DNA of 64,000 nt, from contig NZ_CP091138.1 in assembly GCF_021582875.1 (NCBI RefSeq), positions 1,302,001-1,366,000 of the forward strand, written 5' to 3'. The notes under the pieces were generated by a model. The model did no database searches and had not been told where the DNA came from. It saw only the letters and a program-made list of their open reading frames with translations. Each line of letters opens with the position of its first letter. Positions within the stretch are counted from its first letter, which is position 1. Shown in pieces: positions 29,524 to 39,555 of this stretch. A program made the position numbers and the translations under genes. Origin of the DNA: Microbacterium sp. KUDC0406. GTDB taxonomy: Bacteria > Actinomycetota > Actinomycetes > Actinomycetales > Microbacteriaceae.

Positions 29524-30573
29524 TTACGCCCGGAGCCGGGCGATGATCGCGTCGCCGATCTGCGCGGTCGTGCGCGAGGCATCCCGCTCGGCGATGTCCT
29601 GCTCGACCGCCTGCTGCACGCGGGCGGCCTCGTCGCTCAGCCCGAGGTGGTCGAGCAGCAGTGCGACGGAGAGGATGGCGGCGGTCGGATCCGCCTTCTG
29701 CTGGCCCGCGATGTCGGGAGCCGAGCCGTGCACGGGCTCGAACATCGAGGGGAAGGCGCCGGAGGGGTTGATGTTGCCCGAGGCTGCGAGTCCGATGCCA
29801 CCGGTGACGGCGCCGGCCAGATCCGTGAGGATGTCCCCGAAGAGGTTGTCGGTGACGATCACATCGAAGCGCGAGGGGTTGGTGGCCAGGAAGATCGTGG
29901 CCGCGTCGACGTGCAGATAGTCTACGGCCACGCCGGGGTGCTCCTGCGCCACTTCGTCGACGACGCGCTTCCACAGAGCGCCGGCGTTCACGAGCACGTT
30001 GGTCTTGTGCACCAGGGTGAGCCGGTTGTCGCGCCGCTCGGCGAGCTCGAAGGCGTAGCGCACCACACGCTCGACGCCGTACGCGGTGTTCACGCTGGTC
30101 TCGTTCGCCACCTCGTGCGGCGTGCCGCGACGGATGCCGCCGCCGTTGCCCACGTACGGACCCTCGGTGCCCTCACGCACGACGACGAAGTCGACCTCAC
30201 CGGGGTCGGCCAGCGGCCCTGGCGCCCCGGCGAACAGCTTGGACGGCCGCAGGTTGACGTAGTGGTCGAGCTCGAAGCGCAGCTTCAGCAGCAGACCGCG
30301 CTCGATGTTCGCGTCCTTGAGCCGCGGGTCGCCGGGCTGACCGCCGACCGCTCCGAGCAGGATGGCATCGTGCGAGCGGATCGCGTCGAGGTCGTCATTG
30401 GTGAGGGTGTCCCCGGTCTCGAGGTAGCGAGCGGCGCCGAGCGAGAAGCGGGTCTTCTCGAACGTCGTCTCGCCGCCGGCGGTGACGGCGTCGAGCGCCT
30501 TCTCAGCCTCGGCGATGACCTCGGGTCCGATGCCGTCACCGGGGATGACGGCCAGCTTCACGACACGCGACAT
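29524..30573 (-). CDS. leuB: 3-isopropylmalate dehydrogenase
   Basis: An intact 349-residue NAD-dependent dehydrogenase that oxidises and decarboxylates 3-isopropylmalate in leucine synthesis. Visible motifs are [10 protein letters not shown] at the N-terminus, the [15 protein letters not shown] loop, the catalytic lysine in VHKTNVL, and the metal and cofactor segment [29 protein letters not shown]. The GSAPDIAGQ motif is also present. ATG at 30573 follows AAGGAGTG. The gene precedes ilvE in the same direction. Confidence 0.97.
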   Translation of the reverse strand: MSRVVKLAVIPGDGIGPEVIAEAEKALDAVTAGGETTFEKTRFSLGAARYLETGDTLTNDDLDAIRSHDAILLGAVGGQPGDPRLKDANIERGLLLKLRFELDHYVNLRPSKLFAGAPGPLADPGEVDFVVVREGTEGPYVGNGGGIRRGTPHEVANETSVNTAYGVERVVRYAFELAERRDNRLTLVHKTNVLVNAGALWKRVVDEVAQEHPGVAVDYLHVDAATIFLATNPSRFDVIVTDNLFGDILTDLAGAVTGGIGLAASGNINPSGAFPSMFEPVHGSAPDIAGQQKADPTAAILSVALLLDHLGLSDEAARVQQAVEQDIAERDASRTTAQIGDAIIARLRA

Positions 30574-30607
30574 GACACTCCTTGCTCGGGGACCGCCCCG
30601 CCACGCC

Positions 30608-32137
30608 TCAGGAGCGGGTGCGTGTTTTCAGCGTAGTCGCCGCGATGACGGCCGCGAGAACGACGAGTCCTGCGCCGATCAGCGAGGTCACACCCACGCC
30701 GGAGCCGAACGCTGCGGTCGCGGCTTCCCAGACCTGGGTGGCGGCGGGCTCGCCGAGCCCGTGCGACACGGAGTACGCCCCGGCCAGCGTCTCGCGCGCG
30801 GCATCCGCCGCTCCGGCATCCAGGCCCTGCGGCAGCACCAGGGCGCCGCGGTAGAAGGCGGTGATGATGCCACCGAGGATCGCCGTGCCGAGCACCGCAC
30901 CCAGCTCGTAGGCCGTCTCGGAGACCGCGCTGGCCGCTCCCGCCTTCTCGGGCGGTGCGCTGGCGAGGATCAGCTCGTTCGAGATGGTCTCGGCCGCGCC
31001 GATCCCGATCCCGAGCGAGACGAACGACAGCACGAGAGCGGCGATCGACCCGCTGGTGAACGCGACCAGCAGGTATCCGAGCACCGAGAACATCAGCGCC
31101 GCAGGGATGAGGATGTGCGGCGAGATGCGGCGCGACACCGGCACGATCGCCAGACCCGACACGATCATCGCGGCCATGCCCGGAACCAGGGCGAACCCGG
31201 CGACCATCGGCGTCAGCCCCAGCACCAGCTGCAGATGCTGCGACACGTAGTAGAGGAAGCCGACCAGCGCGACGACGCTGAGCAGGTTCACCAGGATGGC
31301 TCCCGAGAACGAACCGCGACGGAACAGCGCCATGTCGAGCATGGGGATGTCGGCGCGCAGCTGACGTCGCACGAACAGCGCGCCCATCAGGATGCCGAGC
31401 ACGGCGAACGCTCCGGCGGCCCACGTGGGCCCCTCGACCGCGAACGAGGTGATCGCGTAGACGAGCGGGGTCATCGCCGCGATCGAGAGCAGGATGCTGA
31501 TCGGGTCGATGCGCCCCGGGTTCGGGTCGCGACTCTCGGGCACCAGCAGCGGCGCGCAGATCAGCAGCGGGATCAGCACCGGCACCGCAATGAGGAAGAC
31601 CGACCCCCACCAGAAGTGCTCGAGCAGGAAGCCGCCGACGATGGGACCGAGCGCGGATCCCGCCGAGAAGGCCGAAGCCCACACCGCGATGGCCATGCGG
31701 CGCTGGTCCCGGTTGGTGAAGATCGAGCGCAGCAGCGACAGCGTCGACGGCATCAGCATCGCGCCGAAGAAGCCGAGCAGCGCGCGAGCCCCTATCAGGG
31801 TGAGCGCCGTGGGTGCGAAGGCGGCAAGCGCAGACACCGCAGCGAAGCCGGTGGCGCCGATGAGCAGCATCCGGCGCCGGCCGAACCTGTCGCCCAGCGT
31901 GCCCATCGTCACCAGCAGTCCGGCGAGCACGAGCGGATACACGTCGATGATCCAAAGCTGCTCCGCGCCGCTCGGCGCGAGCGCGAGCGAGATCTCGGGC
32001 AGCGCGAAGCTCAGCACCGTGTTGTCCACCGAGACGAGAAGCACCGGGAGCATGAGCACGATGAGCGCCCACCAGCCGCGCGCTCCGGCGCGGGGGCCGT
32101 CGGTCTCCTGCACGGGGATCGATGCGGTGGTGGTCAT
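30608..32137 (-). CDS. MFS efflux transporter, DHA2 (14-helix) family
   Basis: An intact 509-residue transporter with fourteen predicted helices. [16 protein letters not shown] in helix 1, the loop motif [17 protein letters not shown], and the efflux motif C region [23 protein letters not shown] identify the drug:H+ antiporter-2 family (EmrB/SmvA/QacA type). Such pumps export cationic or hydrophobic drugs. It is divergent from a TetR regulator with a clear operator between them, so it is most likely induced by its own substrate. ATG at 32137 follows AAGGAGAAGTGAC. Confidence 0.93.
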   Translation of the reverse strand: MTTTASIPVQETDGPRAGARGWWALIVLMLPVLLVSVDNTVLSFALPEISLALAPSGAEQLWIIDVYPLVLAGLLVTMGTLGDRFGRRRMLLIGATGFAAVSALAAFAPTALTLIGARALLGFFGAMLMPSTLSLLRSIFTNRDQRRMAIAVWASAFSAGSALGPIVGGFLLEHFWWGSVFLIAVPVLIPLLICAPLLVPESRDPNPGRIDPISILLSIAAMTPLVYAITSFAVEGPTWAAGAFAVLGILMGALFVRRQLRADIPMLDMALFRRGSFSGAILVNLLSVVALVGFLYYVSQHLQLVLGLTPMVAGFALVPGMAAMIVSGLAIVPVSRRISPHILIPAALMFSVLGYLLVAFTSGSIAALVLSFVSLGIGIGAAETISNELILASAPPEKAGAASAVSETAYELGAVLGTAILGGIITAFYRGALVLPQGLDAGAADAARETLAGAYSVSHGLGEPAATQVWEAATAAFGSGVGVTSLIGAGLVVLAAVIAATTLKTRTRS

Positions 32138-32171
32138 GCTGTCACTTCTCCTTGTCGCGGATTATCAGATA

Positions 32172-32195
32172 ACTATACCGTCTGGTTGGTATAGT
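32172..32195. promoter_or_regulatory. TetR operator: perfect 8-bp inverted repeat
   Basis: ACTATACC (32172-32179) and GGTATAGT (32188-32195) form a perfect inverted repeat with an 8-base spacer. It lies between the divergent DHA2 pump and TetR genes. It is AT-rich relative to its surroundings and overlaps TATA-like -10 elements, as expected for repression of both promoters. Confidence 0.75.
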
Positions 32196-32251
32196 AATGG
32201 GAGTGCTTCTGAGCATCCACTGAGCAGCGCCCGTCGAGCAGAGGAGTCCGC

Positions 32252-32794
32252 ATGTCCCGCCCGCCCCGAGCCAAGGAGGGCGTCCTCGACGCGTACGAGC
32301 GACTTCTCATCGAGGAGGGCGAGCGCGCCGCGACCCTCGACGCCACAGCCAGGGCCGCGGGCGTTTCGAAGGGCGGGCTGCTGTACCACTACGCCTCGAA
32401 GGAGGACCTCGCCACCGGGCTGCTCGCACGGCTCTCGGACCTCGTCGACGCCGATCTGCGGCGCATGACGGACGCACCGGACGGGGCCGTGTCGTACTAT
32501 CTGCGCACCTCCGTGACGGTCGACGATCCGCTCGACCGCGCGCTCATCGCGACCTCCCGGCTCGCACAGGGCGGGCACGCCCCCGCCTCGGCGGCCCTGA
32601 ACGGGGTGCGCCGGCGATGGGCCGCGGCGATCGCCCCGCACGTGCGAGACGACGCCGCGCTCGACCTGGTGATGATGCTCAGCGACGGGCTGTACTTCAA
32701 CAATGCACTCGGCAGCGACGGCGGAGAGCGCCTGATCCCCGATGAGGAGCGGATGCAGGCGCTCATCGCGCTCGTGCTCAGGGCGACCTCCTAG
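32252..32794 (+). CDS. TetR/AcrR family transcriptional repressor
   Basis: A 180-residue regulator with an N-terminal TetR helix-turn-helix (ARAAGVSKGGLLYHYASKEDL, about residues 31-52) and a C-terminal ligand-binding helical domain containing DGLYFNNALGS. It is divergent from the DHA2 efflux pump and is presumed to repress the pump and itself through the inverted repeat at 32172-32195. ATG at 32252. Its stop overlaps the stop of the convergent ABM gene by four bases. Confidence 0.92.
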   Translation: MSRPPRAKEGVLDAYERLLIEEGERAATLDATARAAGVSKGGLLYHYASKEDLATGLLARLSDLVDADLRRMTDAPDGAVSYYLRTSVTVDDPLDRALIATSRLAQGGHAPASAALNGVRRRWAAAIAPHVRDDAALDLVMMLSDGLYFNNALGSDGGERLIPDEERMQALIALVLRATS

Positions 32795-33090
32795 TCGCGG
32801 ACATCGGTCAGGCGGCGCAGGGTGAACGGTTCGGCGAGGATCTCGTCCAGGGCTGCGGCCACCCGGGTGAAGTGCGGCAGGCTGAAGTGGTACTCCAGCG
32901 CTTCCGCGTCGATCCACTCCTCCACGATGAGCATCCGGTCCGACCGGGTCGAGTCCACGTACGGGTGATAGGCCAGGCATCCCTCCTCGGCCAGCGAGGG
33001 CTCGATCATCGCGGCCAGTTCGACGCGCAGCCGCTCCTCGTGTCCCGGCTTTGCGACGAAGCTGGCGATGATGGAAAGCGTGTTCGACAT
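32791..33090 (-). CDS. Antibiotic biosynthesis monooxygenase (ABM) domain protein
   Basis: A 99-residue single-domain ABM/YgiN-like protein. The pattern SIIASFVAKPGHEERLRVEL, EEGCLAYHPYVDSTRSDRMLIVEEWIDAEALEYHFSLPHF is typical. Members form dimeric barrels and act as quinol or polyketide monooxygenases without cofactors, or have unknown roles. ATG at 33090 follows an AGGAGTC. It stands alone, convergent with tetR. Confidence 0.88.
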   Translation of the reverse strand: MSNTLSIIASFVAKPGHEERLRVELAAMIEPSLAEEGCLAYHPYVDSTRSDRMLIVEEWIDAEALEYHFSLPHFTRVAAALDEILAEPFTLRRLTDVRD

Positions 33091-33257
33091 GGATGACTCC
33101 TCGTTCGTTCAGTGGATGGATGCCGCGTCATTCAGCGACTCGACCCATCGTGTCGGCGGGCGACGGATGCGCCCAGTGCCCTGATGAACCGCGGTTGATC
33201 CTGCCTAGGACCACCAGGGCCAGGCAGGACCGCCGGCGGCTGATGGATACTGTGCGT

Positions 33258-34126
33258 ATGGATCGCGCCCTACAGCTGAGTGAGTTTCTCAAGAGCCGCC
33301 GCGCGCGGCTGCAGCCCGACGACGCCGGCGCCGTCGACTTCGGCGGCCGGCGCCGGGTACCCGGGCTGCGACGCGAAGAACTCGCCCTCCTGGCCGGGGT
33401 CAGCGTCGACTACTACACGCGCTTGGAACAGGGCCGTGCCCGAAACGTGTCCCCGGCGTCCTCGACGCCGTCGCCCGCGCGCTGCAGCTCGACGCTGATG
33501 AACGAGCACACCTGAACAATCTGGCGGAACCGGTGGTTGCACGAAAGCGTCTGGATCGGCCCCAGCACGTCGGGCCTGAGACGTGGCAGGCCCTCGACGC
33601 CCTCGGCGCGGTTCCCGCGTACATCGTGGGCCGCCGTCTGGACATCCTCGCCTGGAATGACCTGTCTCGACTGCTGATCGCCGACTTCCCCGCGCTTCCC
33701 GACGAAGAGCGCAACATGGCACGTCTGGTCTTTCTGGACGAGGGGTCGCGAGACCTGTACCCCGACTGGGAGATCAAGGCACGCGACACCGTCGCCAACC
33801 TGCGCTACGACGCCGGCCGCCACCCCGATGATCCGCGGCTGGAGAGGCTCGTCGGACAGCTCTCCCTGGCGAGCAGCGATTTCCGGCGCATGTGGGCGGA
33901 TCAGAACGTCCGCGCGAGATCTCGCGGTCGCAAGCGGTTCCGTCACCCGCAGGTCGGAGAGCTCGAGCTCGACTACATCGCCATGCGCGCTCCCGACGAT
34001 CCGGATATGACGATGATGATCTACAGCGCACCCGCCGGATCCGGCTCCGCCGCCGATCTGGGGCTGCTGGCCGCCCTCAGCGCATCGACTCCCCGGTCGG
34101 TCGAGCCGCGTGGAGTCGCGTCCTGA
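33258..34126 (+). CDS. XRE/MmyB-like helix-turn-helix regulator, frameshifted
   Basis: About 289 residues when repaired. The N-terminal HTH (FGGRRRVPGLRREELALLAGVSVDYYTRLEQGRARNVSP) is the classic helix-turn-helix of MmyB-like regulators. The C-terminal part (VPAYIVGRRLDILAWNDLSRLL ... ELELDYIAM) is the MmyB-like ligand-binding, PAS-like domain. The frame breaks at about 33451-33458 (CCCCGGCGTC). Adding one G gives SPGVLDAVARALQLDADERAHL, a perfect family match. ATG at 33258 is used; an in-frame ATG at 33243 is possible. These regulators often control the adjacent oxidoreductase genes, but no such partner is obvious. Probably a sequence error. Confidence 0.83.
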
Positions 34127-34136
34127 CGGCGACCCG

Positions 34137-35362
34137 CTAACCGCCGGACTCCCCCAGTCGCCGCTCGAGGTGTCGTCGCACGGCGGGATCGGCGACGCGC
34201 CCGATCGCCTCGTGCAGATCGCGCCGTGCCCCGGCATCGTCTCCGGCGCGCAGACCGAGCTCGGCGCGCACCGCGAACGCCTGTGCGGCGAGCGACCCGC
34301 GGAACAGCTCCTCGTCGGCATCCAGCTCTAGTCTCGCACCGGCCGCGCCGATGCCGTCCGCATATCCGCGCGCCACGATCCTGGCCAGCCGTGCCGAGGG
34401 CGACGGCCACTGCGCGACCAGACCGTCGTAGAGCCGGGCGATCGCCGACCAGTCGGTGCCGTTCCAGTCGGTCGCGATCGCGTGCACCCCCGCGATACCC
34501 GCCTGCAGGGCGAAGCGACCGGTTCCGCCGTTGAGCGCCTCCGTGGCGAGCGCCTCCCCCTCGGCGATGAGAGCACGATCCCAGAGACCGCGGTCCGCCT
34601 CGGCGAGGACCACCAGCTCCCCCGCCGGATCCACGCGAGCCGGATGCCGAGCCTCGGTGAGCACCAGCAGGGCGACCAGCCCTCGAGCTTCGGAGTCGTC
34701 TCCGGCGATCCGCAGCGCGTCGCGCGCCAGCTCCACGGCATCCGTGCACAGCCGGCGCCCGTCCTCGCCCGTCGGCGCCGCATATCCGGTGGTGTACAGG
34801 AGCGAGATCACCGAGAGCGCGTCCGGGAGCCGTGAGCGAACCTGCGCGCCATCCGTCATGGCGAAGCGCACGCCGGAGTCGTGCAGCCGCTTCTTCGCTC
34901 TGGTGAGCCGTGCCGCCATCGTCGGCTCCGACACCAGCAGCAGGGCCGCGACCTCGCGGGTGCCGATCCCGCAGGCGAAGCGCAGCGCCAGCGCGAGCCG
35001 GGTCTCCTCCGCGAGATCCGGATGGCACACGGTGAGGATCAGCTCCAGGCGCTCGTCGCCGGTGAAGGAGAACTCCGCCGGCATCCGGCGGTCACCATGG
35101 CCGTGTCGGCGGCGAGAGCCGGCAGCGCCTTCGCCGCCGTGCGCTCCCGGCGGATCATGTCGACGGCAGCACGCCGCGCAGCCGTGGTGATCCACGCTGC
35201 AGGGTTGGCGAGCACGGTGCCCGATCGCTCCTGCGCGACCGCGCGCAGGAAACCCTCCTGCACGGCGTCCTCGGCGAGCTGCAGGTCGCCGGTGTACGCG
35301 GTCACGGCACCGAGGATGCGCCCCGCATCTGCGCGGAACGCCTCCTCGATGCGATCCGTCAT
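34137..35362 (-). CDS. ECF sigma factor with C-terminal TPR-like extension (ECF42 type), frameshifted
   Basis: About 408 residues when repaired. Sigma region 2 (RILGAVTAYTGDLQLAEDAVQEGFLRAV, NPAAWITTAARRAAVDMIRRE) is in the first frame. Region 4 (LALALRFACGIGTREVAALLLVSEPTMAARLTRAKKRL) and a long helical C-terminus (DALSVISLLYTTGYAAP to the end) are in the second. The break is at about 35085-35088; one added G (GG to GGG) restores TAGMPAEFSF. The long C-terminal domain and the adjacent DGPF/YCII gene, five bases upstream, match the ECF42 group. No anti-sigma factor is present, as is usual for that group. Target genes unknown. Confidence 0.85.
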
Positions 35363-35366
35363 GGTG

Positions 35367-35741
35367 TCAGGACGACGCGGGGCGGACGGCGGTCATGTCG
35401 AGCACCGGATGCACGTCGAGCCAGCCGCCGGTGGGCACCAGCGTGGCGAGTTCACGCGCCTGTTCAGCCGAGTCGGCGGTGAACACGTAGAACCCGGTGA
35501 CGACCTCGCGGGTCTCGCCGAACGGACCGTCGGTGAAGACCGGGCCGTCGGCGGCGGGCGTGATGCGGAACGCTTCGGCCTGGGCCCGCAGCGGCACGCC
35601 GGCGGTGATGCGCTGGCCCGCGGCCGCGACCGCGGCCTGGAACGCCTTGTGCCCCGCCAGATCGGCCTCGAGCTGCGCCGGCGAACTGCCGGAGTAGTCC
35701 CACTCCGGCTCGCGGATGATGATCATGTACTCGTCGGACAT
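35367..35741 (-). CDS. YCII/DGPF domain protein paired with ECF sigma factor
   Basis: A 124-residue YCII-related (DGPF) protein. It contains the hallmark FTDGPFGETREVVTGFYVF in the middle and EQARELATLVP near the end. I chose ATG at 35741, which has AAGGAG five bases upstream (an in-frame ATG at 35747 lacks it). The stop is four bases before the sigma factor start, so they are co-transcribed. DGPF proteins accompany ECF42 sigma factors; their role, possibly sensing or catalysis, is not settled. Confidence 0.9.
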   Translation of the reverse strand: MSDEYMIIIREPEWDYSGSSPAQLEADLAGHKAFQAAVAAAGQRITAGVPLRAQAEAFRITPAADGPVFTDGPFGETREVVTGFYVFTADSAEQARELATLVPTGGWLDVHPVLDMTAVRPASS

Positions 35742-35862
35742 CGTCACTCCTTCGTCGGGCGGACCGGCGGCCCGCTGAGGTGTCGAACACCGATACGACG
35801 TGGAGCATCTCTGGAAATCGACAGCCCGCCAGATTCTCGCAGAACTTCGTCCCCGGTGGAAC

Positions 35863-35902
35863 GTCGAACGGCTCGTCCTCGCACGAGGACGGGCCGTTCG
35901 AC
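35863..35902 (-). terminator. Long GC-rich hairpin downstream of serA
   Basis: A 19-bp stem with one G-T mismatch and a 2-base loop: 35863-35881 pairs with 35884-35902. It begins a few bases beyond the serA stop codon on the minus strand and probably terminates serA. No clear T-tract is seen. Confidence 0.7.
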
Positions 35903-35908
35903 GAAGGA

Positions 35909-37527
35909 TCAGAGCGCGGTGATCTCGAGCTGGCGGAACAGATCGGCGTCGATCGCGTCACGGATCTCGTCGAGCAGCTCGTCGCCCACCGGGGAGTCCA
36001 GGGTCAGCACGCTGAGCGCCTGATCCCCGGCGGCGCGGCGGGCGATCTGCATGCCGGCGATGTTCACGCCGGCCTCACCGAACTTCTGGCCGTACACGGC
36101 CACGATGCCGGGCCGGTCGGTGTAGAGCATCACGACGTGGTGCTGCTCGATCGGCAACTCGAGGGCGTGGTCGTTGATGCCGACGAGCTTCTCGACCTGC
36201 TTCGGTCCTGTGAGCGTGCCGGACACCGACAGCTGCGACCCATCGGACAGCGCGCCGCGCAGCGTGATCACGTTGCGGTACTCGTCGCTCACGTCGTCCT
36301 GCAGCAGCCGCACTGCGACGCCGCGCTGCTCGGCCAGCAGCGGTGCGTTCACGTACGACACGGTCTCGCTGACGATGTTGGCGAACACGCCCTTCAGCGC
36401 GGCCAGCTTGAGCACGCTCACGTCGTAGTCGTTCAGCTCGCCGTGCACCTCGACGTCGAGGCTGGTGAGCGGCGCCTGCGCGAGGCCGGAGAAGACCTGA
36501 CCCAGCTTCTCGACCAGCGGGATCCCGGGGCGCACGTACGGGTCGATCACGCCGCCGGCGACGTTGACCGCGTCGGGCACCAGGTCGCCACCGAGCGCGA
36601 GCCGCACCGAGCGCGCCACCGAGACTCCGGCCTTCTCCTGCGCCTCCTCGGTGCTGGCGCCGAGATGCGGGGTGACGACCACGTTCGGCAGCTCGGTGAG
36701 CGCGCGTGCGGTGCTTCCCTCGGCAGGCGGCTCGGAGGTGAACACGTCGAGGCCGGCGCCGGCGATCTCACCGGTCTGCAGGGCTGCGAGCAGCGCCTCC
36801 TCATCGATCAGGCCACCGCGGGCGACGTTGACGACGTAGGCCGACGACTTCATCGCCTTGAGCTGCTCGGTGCCGATCATCCCGGTGGTCTCCGGCGTCT
36901 TCGGCATGTGGATGGTGAGGAAGTCGGCTTCGGCCAGCAGCTCGTCGAGCGAGACGAGCTGCACGCCGAGCTGCTGCGCGCGAGCGCTGGTGACGTAGGG
37001 GTCGTACGCGATCAGGCGCACGTCGAAGCCGCTCAGGCGTGCGGCGATCAGCGCGCCGATGCGGCCGAGGCCCACGATGCCGACCGTCTTCTCGAGCAGT
37101 TCGGTGCCGGTGAAGCTGGAGCGCTTCCACGCACCGGCGGCGAGCGAGGCGTGCGCTGCAGGGATGTGCCGGGCGAGGCTGAGGATGTGGCCGACGGTGA
37201 GCTCGGCCGCGGAGACGATGTTCGAGGTGGGCGCATTGACGACCATGACGCCGGCGGCCGTGGCCGCCTTGATGTCGACGTTGTCCAGGCCGACGCCGGC
37301 ACGGGCGACCACCTTGAGCTTCGGGGCGTGCGAGAGCGCCTCTGAATCGATCTTCGTGGCCGAGCGGACCAGCACCGCATCGGCGTCGGCGAGGGCGGCG
37401 AACAGCGCCTCGCGGTCGGTGCCGTCGACGTCGCGGACGTCGAAATCGGGCCCGAGGGCCTCGATCGTGGCAGGAGAGAGATCTCGGCGATCAGCACGAC
37501 GGGCTTCGGCGCGGAGTTGTTCGGCAC
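35909..37527 (-). CDS. serA: D-3-phosphoglycerate dehydrogenase, frameshifted near the N-terminus
   Basis: About 539 residues when repaired, the length of the long actinobacterial SerA. It oxidises 3-phosphoglycerate in serine synthesis. The Rossmann motif is VGIVGLGRIGALIAARL. The substrate and catalytic Arg, Glu and His residues lie in VARGGLIDEEAL and VVTPHLGASTEEAQEKAG. A C-terminal intervening domain and an ACT serine-sensing domain (YTDRPGIVAVYGQKFGEAGVNIAGMQI) follow. GTG at 37527. The frame breaks at about 37481-37486 (GCCGAGATC). One added G gives VVLIAEDLSPATIEAL. Serine synthesis is essential in minimal medium, so a sequence error is far more likely than a pseudogene. Confidence 0.92.
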
Positions 37528-37653
37528 AGTGGATCCTTCGGGGCAGCACGACAGGCGGGAGAGAGCCGATGCGCCGCACGCCGTCGGGGGCGCGATCGAC
37601 GACAACGATACCCGAGCGCGAGGGGTGCTCCTGTCCGTATGACGCCGGGAGAC

Positions 37654-37995
37654 TCAGCTCAGCGCGATGCTGCGCATCATGTACGACAGCACGTTGAGCC
37701 AGAACACCGCCGCCAGGCCGAGCCCGGCGAGCAGGACGATCGCGTACTGCCACAGCGAGCGGCGGCGCGCGAGCACGATGGCGGCGGTGAAGACCAGGGC
37801 GGGGAGCACGGCGGCGAACAGCAGCGCCACCCAGTCCATGGCCTGCAGGCCGAACGGCGCCACCGAGATGAGGAAGGCGATGGCGTTCCAGATCAGATAC
37901 GCGTAGGCGAGGCCCGCGACACCGGTGACGAAACCGGACAGGACGGAGCGGAAGCGCGAGGGCGTGTTCCCGGCTGTTTTCTCGGCGGTGTTCAT
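37654..37995 (-). CDS. Small membrane protein of unknown function
   Basis: A 113-residue protein with three or four predicted membrane helices (about 20-42, 48-71 and 81-105) and a short hydrophilic N-terminus. I recognise no family motif. ATG at 37995 overlaps the stop of the preceding gene (ATGA), so both are translated together. Confidence 0.7.
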   Translation of the reverse strand: MNTAEKTAGNTPSRFRSVLSGFVTGVAGLAYAYLIWNAIAFLISVAPFGLQAMDWVALLFAAVLPALVFTAAIVLARRRSLWQYAIVLLAGLGLAAVFWLNVLSYMMRSIALS

Positions 37996-38495
37996 GCGGC
38001 CATCCCTCCTGACATCACGAACGGCCACGGCACCAGAAGCACGACACCGGCGATCAGCGCCAGAAGCCGCACCCAGCTGCGCGCTCCGCGCGTGAGCGTC
38101 CACGACGCGGCGAACCACAGGGCGGGTGCGGCCACCGCGATCACCAGTGTCGCGGTGTACATCACGCTCGGGATGAGGAACAGCGCACCGGCCTGCATCC
38201 GCAGTCCGCCGATCAGCCACCCGACGGTGTACAGCAGGTAGACGCCGCCGATGGCGCCGAGCGCCAGCAGCATCCCCGTCGAGAGACCCTCGAGCTCCTC
38301 GTCGACCTCAGGAGCGGATGCCGCAGCCGCGGCATCCTCCGAAGGGGGAGCCTCCGCGACCTGGTCCGCCACCGCTGCGGAATCGACCCCGTCGCTTCCC
38401 CGGCCGACCGCATGCCAGCCCTTCGGCAGCGTGGGGCGCTCCGCCTCGGAGTCGCCGTCCCAGCTCAGAGCGTCGTCATCGGGGTCGGATGTCAT
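37992..38495 (-). CDS. Membrane protein with acidic N-terminal domain, unknown function
   Basis: A 167-residue protein. The first 70 residues are acidic and Ala/Glu-rich, containing DALSWDGDSEAERPTLPKGW, and look disordered. Three or four helices follow (about 73-95, 100-127 and 136-160). I recognise no catalytic motif. It is translationally coupled to the next small membrane protein by a 4-bp overlap. The conserved DDALSWDGD start may be a protein-interaction tag, which is inferred. Confidence 0.7.
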   Translation of the reverse strand: MTSDPDDDALSWDGDSEAERPTLPKGWHAVGRGSDGVDSAAVADQVAEAPPSEDAAAAASAPEVDEELEGLSTGMLLALGAIGGVYLLYTVGWLIGGLRMQAGALFLIPSVMYTATLVIAVAAPALWFAASWTLTRGARSWVRLLALIAGVVLLVPWPFVMSGGMAA

Positions 38496-38570
38496 CCTCC
38501 CAGCGTAGCGATCGGTTTCCGGTCGCCAGTAGGCTCGGGGCGTTCAGTGAGCGTCCAGGAGGGGAACATC

Positions 38571-39497
38571 GTGGCGGAGAACGAGAAGAAGTCCGCAGCG
38601 CCGGAGACCACCGCTGCGACGGCACCGGGCTGGAAGCCCACACCCGAGGCGAAGAAGAAGGCCACGACCTTCCGCTGGATCGCCGCCGTGCTGTGGTTCT
38701 TCGCGATCGTCGGCGAGGCCGTCGGCATCTTCTGGCTGCTGCGTCAGCGCGTGTACGTCGGTGAGGAGGGCACGTTCACGCGTGATCCCGACACCGGCCT
38801 GCTCACCGAGCAGGGCGTCACCGCGATCTTCCCCCAGTGGGCGTTCATCGCACTGCTCGTGCTGCTCGTCGTGATCGCCGCGCTGTCGATCACCGGGTCG
38901 GTGCTGTGGAAGAAGGCGAACCGCCTGGATCCCGCCCCGAAGTCGGACAAGCTGCGGTTCTTCGTGCAGAACCAGCTCGGTGCGATCATCGCGATCGTCG
39001 CGTTCCTGCCGCTGGTGATCATGATCTTCCTGAACAAGGACATGGACAAGGGTCAGAAGGCCACCGCCGGCATCGTGGGCATCGTGCTCGCCGTGCTCGC
39101 CGCCGTCATCGGCATCGACTTCGCTCCTGCGTCGGTCGAGCAGTACACCGCCGACCAGTCCACCGTGATCCAGATCCTCGGCGAGGATCAGGTGGTCTGG
39201 GTGGACGGCGGCAAGGTCTACCACGTGTGCGATCAGGTCTCCGACGTGCAGACGGGCAGCGACATCCGCACCGGCACGACCGCCGAGGCCATCGAGGCGG
39301 GCAAGCCTCGCCTCACGCTGGAGTTCGCCTCCGAGCTGAGGAAGTGCGGGATGGCCGTGCCGGAGAACTCCGCCGACATCGTCACGGCTCTGCGCGCGAT
39401 CCGCGACGGCGCCACGGACACCGAGCTCCCCGCCCCGGTGTGGGCCGATCCTGCCGACGCACCGATCGAGATCGAGGAAGAGGCTCCGGCGCAGTAG
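38571..39497 (+). CDS. Membrane protein of unknown function with periplasm-like C-terminal domain
   Basis: A 308-residue protein starting at GTG 38571 behind AGGAGGGG. The N-terminus is basic and hydrophilic (ENEKKSAAPET). Helices lie at about 39-61, 86-110, 136-155 and 165-185. A polar C-terminal domain (about 190-308) contains YTADQSTVIQILGEDQVVWVDGGKVYHVC and a second Cys (SELRKCGMAVP), and ends in an acidic EIEEEAPAQ tail. The two Cys may form a disulfide if the domain is outside. I do not recognise the family. A strong terminator follows. Confidence 0.75.
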   Translation: MAENEKKSAAPETTAATAPGWKPTPEAKKKATTFRWIAAVLWFFAIVGEAVGIFWLLRQRVYVGEEGTFTRDPDTGLLTEQGVTAIFPQWAFIALLVLLVVIAALSITGSVLWKKANRLDPAPKSDKLRFFVQNQLGAIIAIVAFLPLVIMIFLNKDMDKGQKATAGIVGIVLAVLAAVIGIDFAPASVEQYTADQSTVIQILGEDQVVWVDGGKVYHVCDQVSDVQTGSDIRTGTTAEAIEAGKPRLTLEFASELRKCGMAVPENSADIVTALRAIRDGATDTELPAPVWADPADAPIEIEEEAPAQ

Positions 39498-39513
39498 TCG
39501 TCGCCTTGCCCGC

Positions 39514-39548
39514 GTGAGGCCGTTCCCGGATGCCGGGAGCGGCCTCAC
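39514..39548. terminator. Strong bidirectional hairpin terminator
   Basis: A 16-bp stem (39514-39529 with 39533-39548, one G-T mismatch) with an ATG loop lies between the convergent 308-residue membrane protein gene and cutC. It can end both units. Confidence 0.8.
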
Positions 39549-39555
39549 CCCTCTG

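Noticed and set aside
38412..38570. An upstream extension of the 308-residue membrane protein starting at 38412
   Set aside because: It overlaps the divergent membrane protein gene and lacks a ribosome binding site, whereas GTG at 38571 has AGGAGGGG at correct spacing.
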